Source: Cumulibacter sp047975195 (lineage in GTDB: Bacteria > Actinomycetota > Actinomycetes > Mycobacteriales > Antricoccaceae). From it: DNA of 51,407 nucleotides. Location: positions 1-51,407 of the forward strand of contig JBKEDB010000150.1 in NCBI GenBank assembly GCA_047975195.1. Reading direction: 5' to 3'. Below the pieces are notes generated by a model, which saw only the letters and a list, made by a program, of their open reading frames with translations, made no database searches and was not told where the DNA came from. Within the stretch, counting starts at the first letter, position 1; every line of letters begins with the position of its first letter. The position numbers and the translations under genes were made by a program. Shown in pieces: positions 16,907 through 24,331 of this stretch.

Positions 16907-17776
16907 TCAGCTGGTGCGCTCGACGGCTCGCCGAAGCGCGGCAACCACAAACTCCAGGATGCTGGGGTCGAGCCCCGGTCGCCCCCACACCGAGAACTCC
17001 AGCGGTTCGGGCTCCGGTAGGCCGGTGCACGGAACGAGTCCCGGCGGCGTCTGGCCCAGCGTTGCGAGCAGAGCGACGCCTGCGCCCGCGGCTGCTGCGG
17101 CGTGTACGCCGGCGAGTTGCAGCGACTCGGCGCCGATAACGGCCGTATATCCGTGATTGTCCAGGGCCTCCATCGCGCGCGAGCGCAGTGCGCAAGGGCT
17201 CTCGAACACGGCTAACGGCACGCGGGCATCGTCTGGCACCTCCCAGCCCGGGGCGCAGAACCAGGTCAGGTCGAGTGTGCCGATCGAGAGTGTTCTGGTG
17301 CTCCGCTTGGCATCTGGAACTGCCGGCGGCCCAGGGAGAATCGCGAGGTCGAGCCTGCCAATGGCGAGGTCTTCGCGCAGGCGGGTGCCGCGGTCGAGTC
17401 GCAGACGCACCTCGTGGTCGAAAAATGCCCCGCTCAGTGCGGCGGTCAGCGCGGGTAGGAGTTGCGTCGCAGCATGTTCGGTCGAACCGATGGTGATAGT
17501 CATCACTTCGGTGGCGTGGAAGTGTTCCATGGCGCGGTCGTGGGCCTGGAGGATTCGCCGCGCGTAGCCAAGTAGTGTCTCGCCGTCCGCGGTGAGTCGT
17601 GAGGTTCGGCCATCGCGCTCGACGAGCGCACGGTCGAGAGTGCGCTCGAGGCGGCGTACGTGCTGGCTAACGGCAGCCTGGCTGAGATGCAGGGCATCGG
17701 CGGCACGCTGGAAGCCGCCGTTGTCGGCGATCGCGACAAAGCTGCGTAACGGGGTGATGTCGAGGATTCCGGACAT
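16907..17776 (-). CDS. LysR family transcriptional regulator
   Basis: This 289-residue LTTR has an N-terminal winged helix ITPLRSFVAIADNGGFQRAA with recognition helix LHLSQAAVSQHVRRLER. An inducer-binding domain follows, with VMTITIGSTEHAATQLLPAL and the characteristic LDLAILPGPP and ALRSRAMEAL segments. ATG 17776 is preferred to a GTG at 17809, because the latter falls inside a palindrome likely to be its operator. It lies between the importer operon (same strand, downstream) and the divergent monooxygenase operon, the usual position for a regulator that controls both. Inducer unknown; probably the substrate or a product of the pathway. Confidence 0.9.
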   Translation of the reverse strand: MSGILDITPLRSFVAIADNGGFQRAADALHLSQAAVSQHVRRLERTLDRALVERDGRTSRLTADGETLLGYARRILQAHDRAMEHFHATEVMTITIGSTEHAATQLLPALTAALSGAFFDHEVRLRLDRGTRLREDLAIGRLDLAILPGPPAVPDAKRSTRTLSIGTLDLTWFCAPGWEVPDDARVPLAVFESPCALRSRAMEALDNHGYTAVIGAESLQLAGVHAAAAAGAGVALLATLGQTPPGLVPCTGLPEPEPLEFSVWGRPGLDPSILEFVVAALRRAVERTS

Positions 17777-17803
17777 GATGAGCAGCGAGCCTCTCGGCGT
17801 CGG

Positions 17804-17820
17804 GATCACGTTTCGTGATC
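17804..17820. promoter_or_regulatory. Candidate LysR operator in divergent promoter
   Basis: GATCACG and CGTGATC form a perfect inverted repeat around TTT, 28 bp before the LysR start and about 110 bp before the monooxygenase start. The size (about 17 bp with a short centre) and place fit an LTTR recognition site controlling both directions. No binding data are implied. Confidence 0.5.
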
Positions 17821-17927
17821 AATCAGACCATGAGACGTTGTTGGACAGCAGGGCGTCTTTGGTTGAAACTGAAACTAGCACCTCGTGCGCGGTCAGTTCC
17901 GCGCCGACCTCGACGGAACGGAAGCAC

Positions 17928-19280
17928 ATGGCGAAGCGGCAGATACACCTCGGCGCGGTGACCACGCCGACCGGCGGACCGGGGCACCACACGATTTGGC
18001 GTGACCCGGAGATTCCCGGCGACGCGAGCGTAGACATTGACTGGTACATCAGCACGGCCAAGCAGGTCGAGGCCGCGCTGTTCGATCTGGTGTTCATCGT
18101 GGATAGCCAGTTCATCACGCCGCACTCCCCACCGCACTACCTCAACCGGCTGGAGCCGTTGACCTTGCTGAGCGCGCTCGCCACGCATACCAAGCACGTC
18201 GGACTCGTCGGGACGGCGACCACCAGTTTCAACAGCCCATTCAACTTGGTGCGCCGCCTGGCCTCGCTGGACCTGATCAGCCGCGGCCGCGCCGGATGGA
18301 ACGTTGTCACCACCGGCGATGCCGGTACGGCGTTCAACTATGGCTTGGACGAGATGTACGGCTACGACACTCGGTATGGGCGAGCACACGAATACATCGA
18401 ACTCGCCCGCGCGTTGTGGGATTCCTACGAGGACGACGCCTTCCCGCGTGACCGCGAGACCGGTCAGTTCATGGACCCGAGTAAGCAGCACGCGCTTAAT
18501 TGGGAAGGGGAGTACTTCAAGGTCCGCGGGCCGCTGAACATCGAGCGTTCCCAGCAAGGTCACCCGGTGATTTTCCAGGCCGGAGACTCCGACCAGGGGC
18601 GTGACCTCGGCGCCCGCCTAGGTGAAGGAATCTTCACGCACGCGGCGAACATTCCCGGTGCGCAAGCGTTCTACAACGACATTAAGACCCGCGCGAAGGA
18701 GAAATTCGGCCGAGAGGCCCACGAGCTCGTCATCATGCCGGGCATCGATGTCGTTATCGCAGACACTGATGACGACGCCCGTGAACTCGAGGCGCAGTAC
18801 ATCGACGCGGACCACACCTTCGAGGCGGCGCTGGGGGAGTTCGGTCGTCCGTTCGGCTGGCACGACTTCACCCAATACGACTTGGACGCTCCCTTTCCCA
18901 CTGGAGTACTCGAACTCGCTAAGAATGCCTGGTACACCCAGGCGAAGGGGATCACGGATCGCGCTGCCGAGAAGGGCTGGACGCTGCGCGAAGCTGTCGA
19001 GCAGTCTCGCGGTCGCACCCGCAGCCCCTTCGTGGGTTCACCGGAGACCGTCGCGGCTACGCTGATTGAATGGTTTGAGTCGCATGCCGCCGATGGCTAC
19101 AACATCCATATCGGTCGGCCGTCCAACTTTGCCAGGTTCGTCAATGAGGTCATTCCGATCCTGCAGGACAAAGGCGTCTACCGCACCGAATACGAATCCG
19201 ACACATTGCGAGGAAATATGGGCATCCCCATCCCGGAGAACCGCTACACCGCTGCTCGTCGTACCGGAGCTCAGCAGTGA
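17928..19280 (+). CDS. LLM class flavin-dependent monooxygenase, NtaA/SnaA/DszA type
   Basis: This 450-residue TIM-barrel oxygenase uses FMNH2 supplied by a separate reductase. Family hallmarks are the start RQIHLGAVTTPTGGPGHH, LEPLTLLSALATHTKHVGL, SRGRAGWNVVTTGD with the NtaA-type N-V-V-T, RYGRAHEYIELARALWDSYE and PVIFQAGDSDQGRDLGARL. Related enzymes cleave nitrilotriacetate, sulfones or other C-N and C-S bonds; which applies here cannot be told. ATG 17928 (MAKRQIHLGAV) has CGGAAG in front. Its stop overlaps the next start (GTGA). It is first gene of a three-gene operon opposite the LysR gene; no flavin reductase lies in the operon. Confidence 0.92.
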   Translation: MAKRQIHLGAVTTPTGGPGHHTIWRDPEIPGDASVDIDWYISTAKQVEAALFDLVFIVDSQFITPHSPPHYLNRLEPLTLLSALATHTKHVGLVGTATTSFNSPFNLVRRLASLDLISRGRAGWNVVTTGDAGTAFNYGLDEMYGYDTRYGRAHEYIELARALWDSYEDDAFPRDRETGQFMDPSKQHALNWEGEYFKVRGPLNIERSQQGHPVIFQAGDSDQGRDLGARLGEGIFTHAANIPGAQAFYNDIKTRAKEKFGREAHELVIMPGIDVVIADTDDDARELEAQYIDADHTFEAALGEFGRPFGWHDFTQYDLDAPFPTGVLELAKNAWYTQAKGITDRAAEKGWTLREAVEQSRGRTRSPFVGSPETVAATLIEWFESHAADGYNIHIGRPSNFARFVNEVIPILQDKGVYRTEYESDTLRGNMGIPIPENRYTAARRTGAQQ

Positions 19281-19990
19281 GCGCCGCGGTGATCGGGACA
19301 TGGGATGAACCAGAGGGTGCCACCGCTCGCGGCACCGTGATAGTGGTCCCCGGTCGCGGGGAGGACGGTGCCGCCTACCAGCGCTTCGGCCGACGCATTT
19401 CCGCGGAGAACTGGAAAGTACGGCTCATCGCGCTGAACCTGGACGATCTGACGTCGGCTCGATCGGCCGTGCAGGAATTGATCGGCGATGAATCGCTGCC
19501 GTCCCCGAAGGTGCTTGTCGGCGCGGACGCCGGCGCCGCATGGGTGCGTTCTGTCGTTGATGAAGTGAACGCGGACGCGGCGATCATTGCCGGCGTGGCA
19601 CTGGCCTCGTCGGTAGGCGCCGACGATTGGGAATCCGAGATCGCTGCGCGCTCGGCGTGTCCGGTGCATCGCACCGTGCTGGAAGCAAGCGACAGCTTCG
19701 AACGTGGTGCGCTCAATCGGGCGCTGCCTGAAGAACTGACGACCGTCACCGTGCCGAGCGCGCCGTTGTTGGTGCTGCACGGCGATGCCGATCCGGTAAC
19801 CCCGGTGGCCGAGGCAATCGCGCCGTACGCCGATGCTGCGCACGCGCGGGTGCGGGTGCTGCGCGGCGGTGTGCATGATGTGCTCAACGACGCGATCCAC
19901 CGGGTCGTCGCGGCCACCATCGTGCTGTTCCTGGAGTCGGTGAAGGCTGGGCCTGATCTGCCTGACATCGTGATCGATCCCGCTCGGTGA
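19277..19990 (+). CDS. Alpha/beta hydrolase-like protein with Asp at the nucleophile elbow
   Basis: This 237-residue protein has a hydrolase fold: VIVVPGRGEDGAAY as the first strand and oxyanion region, a nucleophile-elbow position LVGADAGAAW (Gly82-Ala-Asp84-Ala-Gly86), a late acid in LVLHGDADPVTP and a His in RGGVHDVLND. The elbow holds Asp instead of Ser. Asp nucleophiles occur in haloalkane dehalogenases and epoxide hydrolases, but those have other motifs not seen here, so a non-catalytic or altered role is also possible. It is translationally coupled on both sides (GTGA overlaps) to flavin monooxygenases, implying a step in their pathway. Confidence 0.75.
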   Translation: MSAAVIGTWDEPEGATARGTVIVVPGRGEDGAAYQRFGRRISAENWKVRLIALNLDDLTSARSAVQELIGDESLPSPKVLVGADAGAAWVRSVVDEVNADAAIIAGVALASSVGADDWESEIAARSACPVHRTVLEASDSFERGALNRALPEELTTVTVPSAPLLVLHGDADPVTPVAEAIAPYADAAHARVRVLRGGVHDVLNDAIHRVVAATIVLFLESVKAGPDLPDIVIDPAR

Positions 19991-21003
19991 GCGCTGACAA
20001 CCCGTCCGACGCGGCACACCGGTTCACCCTGATGAGCCTGATCCCGCACGCCGCGGATAAGAGTGTTCATCAGCGTTACGAACAGATCGCTGATATAGCT
20101 CAGTTCGCCGAACGACTCGGCTTTGACGGGTTCGGTGTCGGGGAACGGCATGACGCGCCCTACCTCAGTTCCTCGCCGGCGGTGTTGTTGGCGTACATCG
20201 CCGCACGGACCTCGAAGATACGGCTGTTCACCGCGGCGTCCACGATCGCGATGCACGATCCGGTGCGCGCGTACGAGGACTACGCAACGCTCGATCAGCT
20301 CTCCGATGGTCGGCTGCAACTGATCATCGGGACCGGACTCGGTCCGACCGCGCAGAACCTGTTCGGCGTGGCACCCGAGGAGCAAACCGACACCACCGTC
20401 GCGGCTTACAAACTCTTGCGGGACCTGTGGAACAACCAGGTAGCCACGTACGGTGGTCCGCTACGGCCAGCATTGGACGGTGTCGAACTGTCACCGCGCC
20501 CGCGGCAGCCGAGGATCCCGGCGTGGCACGCAGGGCTGTCTTCGCGGGAGTCGGCTGAGCGGCCGGCGGCATGGGGCGAACCGCTGGTCAGCGGCAATCT
20601 GATCGGCACGATCGACGACGTCGCGGGGCATGTGGCGGTGTATCGCCAGGAGTGGGCAGCGCACGGTCATGCGCCTGAAGATGCCCAGGTTGGGGTCGGT
20701 GTCGCGGGGGTACACGTTGCGGTGACCAGTCAGCAAGCGATCGAGGAGTTTCGTCCGGCATTCACAGCCCAGATGGAGCAGTTCGCAAAGTTGCGCGGGC
20801 AGGCGCCGTTCGGTGACTTCGACACCTACCTGCGGGAAGGCACGGCGCTGGTCGGTAGCCCCGCCCAGGTCCGCGAGAAGTTCGAGTATCTGCGGGAGCG
20901 GTGCGGGCATCAGCTGACCTATCACCATGCCGATTCCCCTGGTATGGACGAGCAAACCTGGCGCATTGGTAAGGAACTGTTCGCCGAACACCTCATCGGC
21001 TAG
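19987..21003 (+). CDS. LLM class flavin-dependent oxidoreductase (luciferase-like)
   Basis: This 338-residue luciferase-like TIM barrel is shorter than its operon partner and from another subgroup. Motifs are the FTLMSLIPHA start, LGFDGFGVGERHDAPYLSSS, a TSKIRLFTAASTIAMHDPVR strand, DQLSDGRLQLIIGTGLGP and the C-terminal GTALVGSPAQVREKFEYLRE. It binds FMN or F420-like flavins and probably oxidises the same compound series as the first monooxygenase. GTG 19987 overlaps the hydrolase stop. Third and last gene of the operon. Confidence 0.9.
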   Translation: MSADNPSDAAHRFTLMSLIPHAADKSVHQRYEQIADIAQFAERLGFDGFGVGERHDAPYLSSSPAVLLAYIAARTSKIRLFTAASTIAMHDPVRAYEDYATLDQLSDGRLQLIIGTGLGPTAQNLFGVAPEEQTDTTVAAYKLLRDLWNNQVATYGGPLRPALDGVELSPRPRQPRIPAWHAGLSSRESAERPAAWGEPLVSGNLIGTIDDVAGHVAVYRQEWAAHGHAPEDAQVGVGVAGVHVAVTSQQAIEEFRPAFTAQMEQFAKLRGQAPFGDFDTYLREGTALVGSPAQVREKFEYLRERCGHQLTYHHADSPGMDEQTWRIGKELFAEHLIG

Positions 21004-21135
21004 GGAGAATTCGGAGCGTGACCGCTAGAACGGCGGCACGCACTCGGGTGCGTGGATCTCCCGGAGGCGTGTATTCGCGTCGGATAGCCGGGGTTTTCCG
21101 TTGGGGCTGGGGCCGATGCGTGGCACGATGAGCGC

Positions 21136-21990
21136 ATGCCTGAGTTGCCCGAGGTCGAAGCCATCGCGCACCACCTGCGCGAGCACGCGGTCGGAAAGTT
21201 CATTGAGCGCATCGATGTAGCGGCGATCTCCGCGATTAAGACGTTCGACCCGCCGTTCACCGCGCTGCAGGGCTTGAGTGTGACGGGCGCCGACCGCTAC
21301 GGAAAATTCCTGGACCTTGACGTCGACGGCGTACACCTGGTGATTCACTTGGCGCGGGCCGGATGGCTGCGGTGGAGTGACGCGCTGCCGAAGGCTCCGC
21401 CTCGACCCGGTAGGGGACCGCTTGCCTTGCGGGTGCATCTGGATGACGGCAGCGGGTTCGACCTGACTGAAGCGGGCACCAAGAAGGGACTGGCGGCGTA
21501 CGTCGTCCGTGATGTGCACGAGGTTCTGGGGATCGCTCGATTGGGTCCCGATGCGCTTTCGCTGGACGCGGCCTCGCTGGGCGAGATCCTCGCCAATCAG
21601 GGTGGTCGGATCAAGAACACGCTCATCGACCAGCGAGTCATCGCGGGGATCGGCAATGCCTACAGCGACGAGATCCTGCATGCGGCGAAACTGTCGCCGT
21701 TCAAGATCGCGAAGAAGCTGACCGACGAGGAGGTCGCGACTCTCGCGCAAGCGATCCTTGACGTTGAGGCTGACGCCGTGGCGCGCTCCGTCGGACAGAA
21801 GGTCGCGCGGCTCAAGGGGGAGAAGCGGTCGGGGCTGAAGGTGCACGCCCGCACGGGCATGCCGTGCCCGGTCTGCGGCGACACGGTCGCAGAGATTTCG
21901 TTGGCCGATAAGTCGTACCAGTACTGCCCAACCTGCCAAACCGGTGGAAAGAAACTCAACGACCGTCGAATGGACCGTCTCCTGAAGTAG
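21136..21990 (+). CDS. Fpg/Nei family DNA glycosylase
   Basis: This 284-residue bifunctional base-excision glycosylase/AP lyase removes oxidised bases. The N-terminus MPELPEVEAIA gives catalytic Pro2 and Glu3. The H2TH region is in GRIKNTLIDQRVIAGIGNAY (Lys/Asn conserved). A C-terminal zinc finger has Cys244, Cys247, Cys264 and Cys267 (CPVCG...CPTC). The segment after the finger is LNDRRMDRLLK rather than the standard Q-x-K/R ending of MutM, which points to a Nei-like or actinobacterial subgroup. CACGAT, six bases, ATG may form a leaderless promoter. It is monocistronic. Confidence 0.9.
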   Translation: MPELPEVEAIAHHLREHAVGKFIERIDVAAISAIKTFDPPFTALQGLSVTGADRYGKFLDLDVDGVHLVIHLARAGWLRWSDALPKAPPRPGRGPLALRVHLDDGSGFDLTEAGTKKGLAAYVVRDVHEVLGIARLGPDALSLDAASLGEILANQGGRIKNTLIDQRVIAGIGNAYSDEILHAAKLSPFKIAKKLTDEEVATLAQAILDVEADAVARSVGQKVARLKGEKRSGLKVHARTGMPCPVCGDTVAEISLADKSYQYCPTCQTGGKKLNDRRMDRLLK

Positions 21991-22161
21991 CCACCCGCGA
22001 GCAGTCACGCGAGTGTCGCTCACCCGCGGTCCCGCCAGGTCGTCAGCGATCGGCCTGAGCCGACGATCGAGCGCGTGTGTCGACGATCGAGTGTCCGGTA
22101 GCGCAGCCGACCTGCTGGGTCGGGTCGACGGCGGGGGCTTGGTCGACGAGAATGTTCTGGA

Positions 22162-23049
22162 CTAGGCGGGCAGGCCCGCGATCCCTGCAAAGTCAGTGAC
22201 GTAGTCATCCCACAGTTGCTCGGGCAGGTTGTGTCCCATTCCGGGGTAGATCTTCAACTGCGCACCCGGGATCGCTGCAGCGGTGGCTTCGCCGCCCGAG
22301 ACGTTAATCAGCGGGTCGTCCGCACCGTGGATCACCAAGGTGGGCACCGAGAGTTCACGCAGCGCCGGCGTCCGATCTGGGTCGGCGAAGATCGCCGCCT
22401 GCTGACGGATCTTGCCAGCAGGGTGATTCGCCCGCTTGAGGATCTCGACGTGCCGAGCGCGCACCGCCGCCGCATCGAAGGGGAAACCTGGCGAACCAAT
22501 GATGCGGCTGTTCTCGGTGAGCTGATCGAGCGCCGCCTCGGGATCGTCCGGCAGCGGCTGCATCAGTACGGCGTTGGCCTCCGGTGTCGCGCGTCCGACG
22601 GACCAATCACCGGTCGTCGACATGATCGAGGTCATCGACAAGATTCGCTCGGGGTACTCGATAGCTAGCCGCTGCACGAGCATTCCGCCCATCGACATCC
22701 CCGCAATATGTGCCTTGTTGATCCCGAGTCTGTCGAGCAGACCGATGGCGTCGGCCGCCATGTCCGACAGCGAGTATGGCACCGTCGAACGGTCGCCTTT
22801 GGCGATGGCGCGTACGTCCGGCGTTGGCCGATCATCGAAGTACGTCGAATGACCGACGTCCCGGTTGTCGAAGCGGATGACCCGGAACCCGCGAGCGACC
22901 AGCTTCTCGCAGAACTCCGTGCGATAGCCGATCATCTGCGAACCGAGTCCATTAACCAGCAATAACGCCGGCGCTTCGGCCTGCCCAAAAACCTCGTACG
23001 CGATGGTGATGCCGTTGGCGTTGAGCGTCTGCTCGCCGGTAGATGTCAT
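22162..23049 (-). CDS. Alpha/beta fold hydrolase
   Basis: This 295-residue hydrolase of the epoxide hydrolase/aclacinomycin-esterase-like group has LLVNGLGSQMIGYRTEF near the oxyanion hole and RVIRFDNRDVGHST with the D-N-R-D-x-G-x-S motif. The nucleophile is Ser119 in AGMSMGGML, the acid is in LVIHGADDPLI and the His in PGMGHNLPE. Substrate unknown. GGGAG precedes ATG 23049, and TAGGCT about 20 bases further upstream is a likely -10, so this gene has a leader. No operon partners. Confidence 0.88.
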   Translation of the reverse strand: MTSTGEQTLNANGITIAYEVFGQAEAPALLLVNGLGSQMIGYRTEFCEKLVARGFRVIRFDNRDVGHSTYFDDRPTPDVRAIAKGDRSTVPYSLSDMAADAIGLLDRLGINKAHIAGMSMGGMLVQRLAIEYPERILSMTSIMSTTGDWSVGRATPEANAVLMQPLPDDPEAALDQLTENSRIIGSPGFPFDAAAVRARHVEILKRANHPAGKIRQQAAIFADPDRTPALRELSVPTLVIHGADDPLINVSGGEATAAAIPGAQLKIYPGMGHNLPEQLWDDYVTDFAGIAGLPA

Positions 23050-23176
23050 GGGTGCTCCCTTCCCGGGCCGAGCCTAACGGTGGCCGACGGCAGGATCTAC
23101 CCGTGGATTGGTTGATCGATCCACAATCGGTCCGGCCGGACGACAGAACGATTCGGGCCCGTGGGACCATCGGGGC

Positions 23177-23503
23177 ATGGCAGACATTCCACAGATCACC
23201 GTCGATCAGGTTCCGGAGAACGCCGCGGTTCTCGATGTCCGTGAGGACGACGAATGGCGCGCCGGACACATCATGGGCGTCAAGCACATCCCGCTCGCAG
23301 AGGTGCCGCAGCGCCTGGACGAAATCCCCGAGGCCGACACGGTGTACGTGTTCTGCCGCGCCGGTGGCCGTAGCGCCCAGGCGACGACCTGGCTGAACGG
23401 TAACGGCTTCAACGCTGTCAACGTTGACGGCGGCATGAAGGCGTGGGAATCGGCCGGCAAGCCCATGGTCTCCGAGGACGGCAGCGCCGCGGCGGTCATC
23501 TAA
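23177..23503 (+). CDS. Rhodanese-like domain protein
   Basis: This single-domain sulfurtransferase of 108 residues has VLDVREDDEWRAGHIMGVKH (CH2A region) and the active-site loop VFCRAGGRS with Cys60, which carries persulfide sulfur. The C-terminal NVDGGMKAWESAGKP is classic. It acts in the cytoplasm in sulfur transfer or detoxification; the acceptor is unknown. ATG 23177 is chosen because the conserved domain starts right after it. GACCAT six bases before may be a weak leaderless -10. The gene is monocistronic. Confidence 0.9.
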   Translation: MADIPQITVDQVPENAAVLDVREDDEWRAGHIMGVKHIPLAEVPQRLDEIPEADTVYVFCRAGGRSAQATTWLNGNGFNAVNVDGGMKAWESAGKPMVSEDGSAAAVI

Positions 23504-23696
23504 CCGCAGTCAGCACCGTTGTTGGGGATCTCGTTCAGGCGGGGTCCCCACGCGGCTTTTGTGGTCGGCCCAAGGACACGCGAATCGGCGGCGAACTCAA
23601 CGTTGGTGTTCCGGTGGCTGTTGCTGATGCCATTTGACGCCGGGTCCGTATCATTGGGACTGTGACGTCACGATTCTGAGCTTGAGGGAGCAGCGC

Positions 23697-24245
23697 ATGC
23701 GCAGCCGAAGGTTCGCGGCCGGGCCGGTAGTGGCGATCGGCTCCGTCGTTATTGCTTTATCGGCCTGCGGGGGTGACGAGTCGAATTCGGTAGACGGTGA
23801 GTCGGATTCGTCCGCGAGCCAGGATTCGGACACCGACGGCGCAACCGACGAGGCCGACGGGACCGGGGGTGAGTCCGGGGCCGCAGAGAGCGCGGAGGCC
23901 TCCGGCGATCCGAGCGACGCTGCGGTTGACATCGCAATCGACGGCGAGCCGATCGAATCGGACTGGTCGTCGCCGGTGTGCGAGGAGGAGGCCGGGGTCA
24001 CGGTCATCACCAGTTCCACCGAGGACGGCGGCAAACTCGACGTCCAGATCCCGTCCCAGGAGGCGCTGAACAATCTCACCGTAACCCTGACCCCGCCCGG
24101 TGAGGACGGCGAACTCATCAACGTCGGTGAGTTGGATGTCGACTTCACCGACGGCCATTTGACGTTCTCGGGGACGGTAGCGGAGGATCCGAACACTCCG
24201 AAAGATCCACGCGACGTCATCATCGACGCATCCTGCCCGATGTAA
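23697..24245 (+). CDS. LpqH-like (19-kDa antigen type) lipoprotein
   Basis: This is a 182-residue exported lipoprotein. The signal peptide MRSRRFAAGPVVAIGSVVIA ends at lipobox LSAC (Cys24). A long Ser/Asp/Glu/Gly-rich linker of about 60 residues follows. The C-terminal domain has the LpqH pattern: a VDIAIDGEP strand, a first Cys in SSPVCEEE, a GHLTFSGTV segment and a closing Cys in DVIIDASC, giving the expected disulfide pair. In mycobacteria this family sits on the cell envelope; the molecular role is unclear. GAGGGAG precedes ATG 23697. GTGACGTCAC at about 23661-23670 is a short palindrome in the promoter region. Confidence 0.72.
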   Translation: MRSRRFAAGPVVAIGSVVIALSACGGDESNSVDGESDSSASQDSDTDGATDEADGTGGESGAAESAEASGDPSDAAVDIAIDGEPIESDWSSPVCEEEAGVTVITSSTEDGGKLDVQIPSQEALNNLTVTLTPPGEDGELINVGELDVDFTDGHLTFSGTVAEDPNTPKDPRDVIIDASCPM

Positions 24246-24277
24246 TTCGCGCCGCTGACCCGTTCGACTGAATTGCG

Positions 24278-24315
24278 ACGGCCGGACGACGACCCCTGGG
24301 TCGCCGTCCGGCCGT
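24278..24315. terminator. Bidirectional terminator between lipoprotein and acyl-CoA ligase
   Basis: ACGGCCGGACG (24278) pairs with CGTCCGGCCGT (to 24315), with an inner CGACCC/GGGTCG stem. This gives a very stable hairpin in the gap between two converging genes. It lacks a long U-tract, as is common in actinobacteria. Confidence 0.75.
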
Positions 24316-24331
24316 TCAGCTCAGCCAGCAG

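Noticed and set aside
23520..23560. Terminator after the rhodanese gene (TGGGGA ... TCCCCA)
   Set aside because: Six-base arms with a long loop and no U-run; too weak to list.
23661..23670. GTGACGTCAC palindrome as a Crp/cAMP-type site before the LpqH-like gene
   Set aside because: Known Crp sites need a six-base spacer between TGTGA and TCACA; here the arms are adjacent, so it is noted only as a short palindrome.
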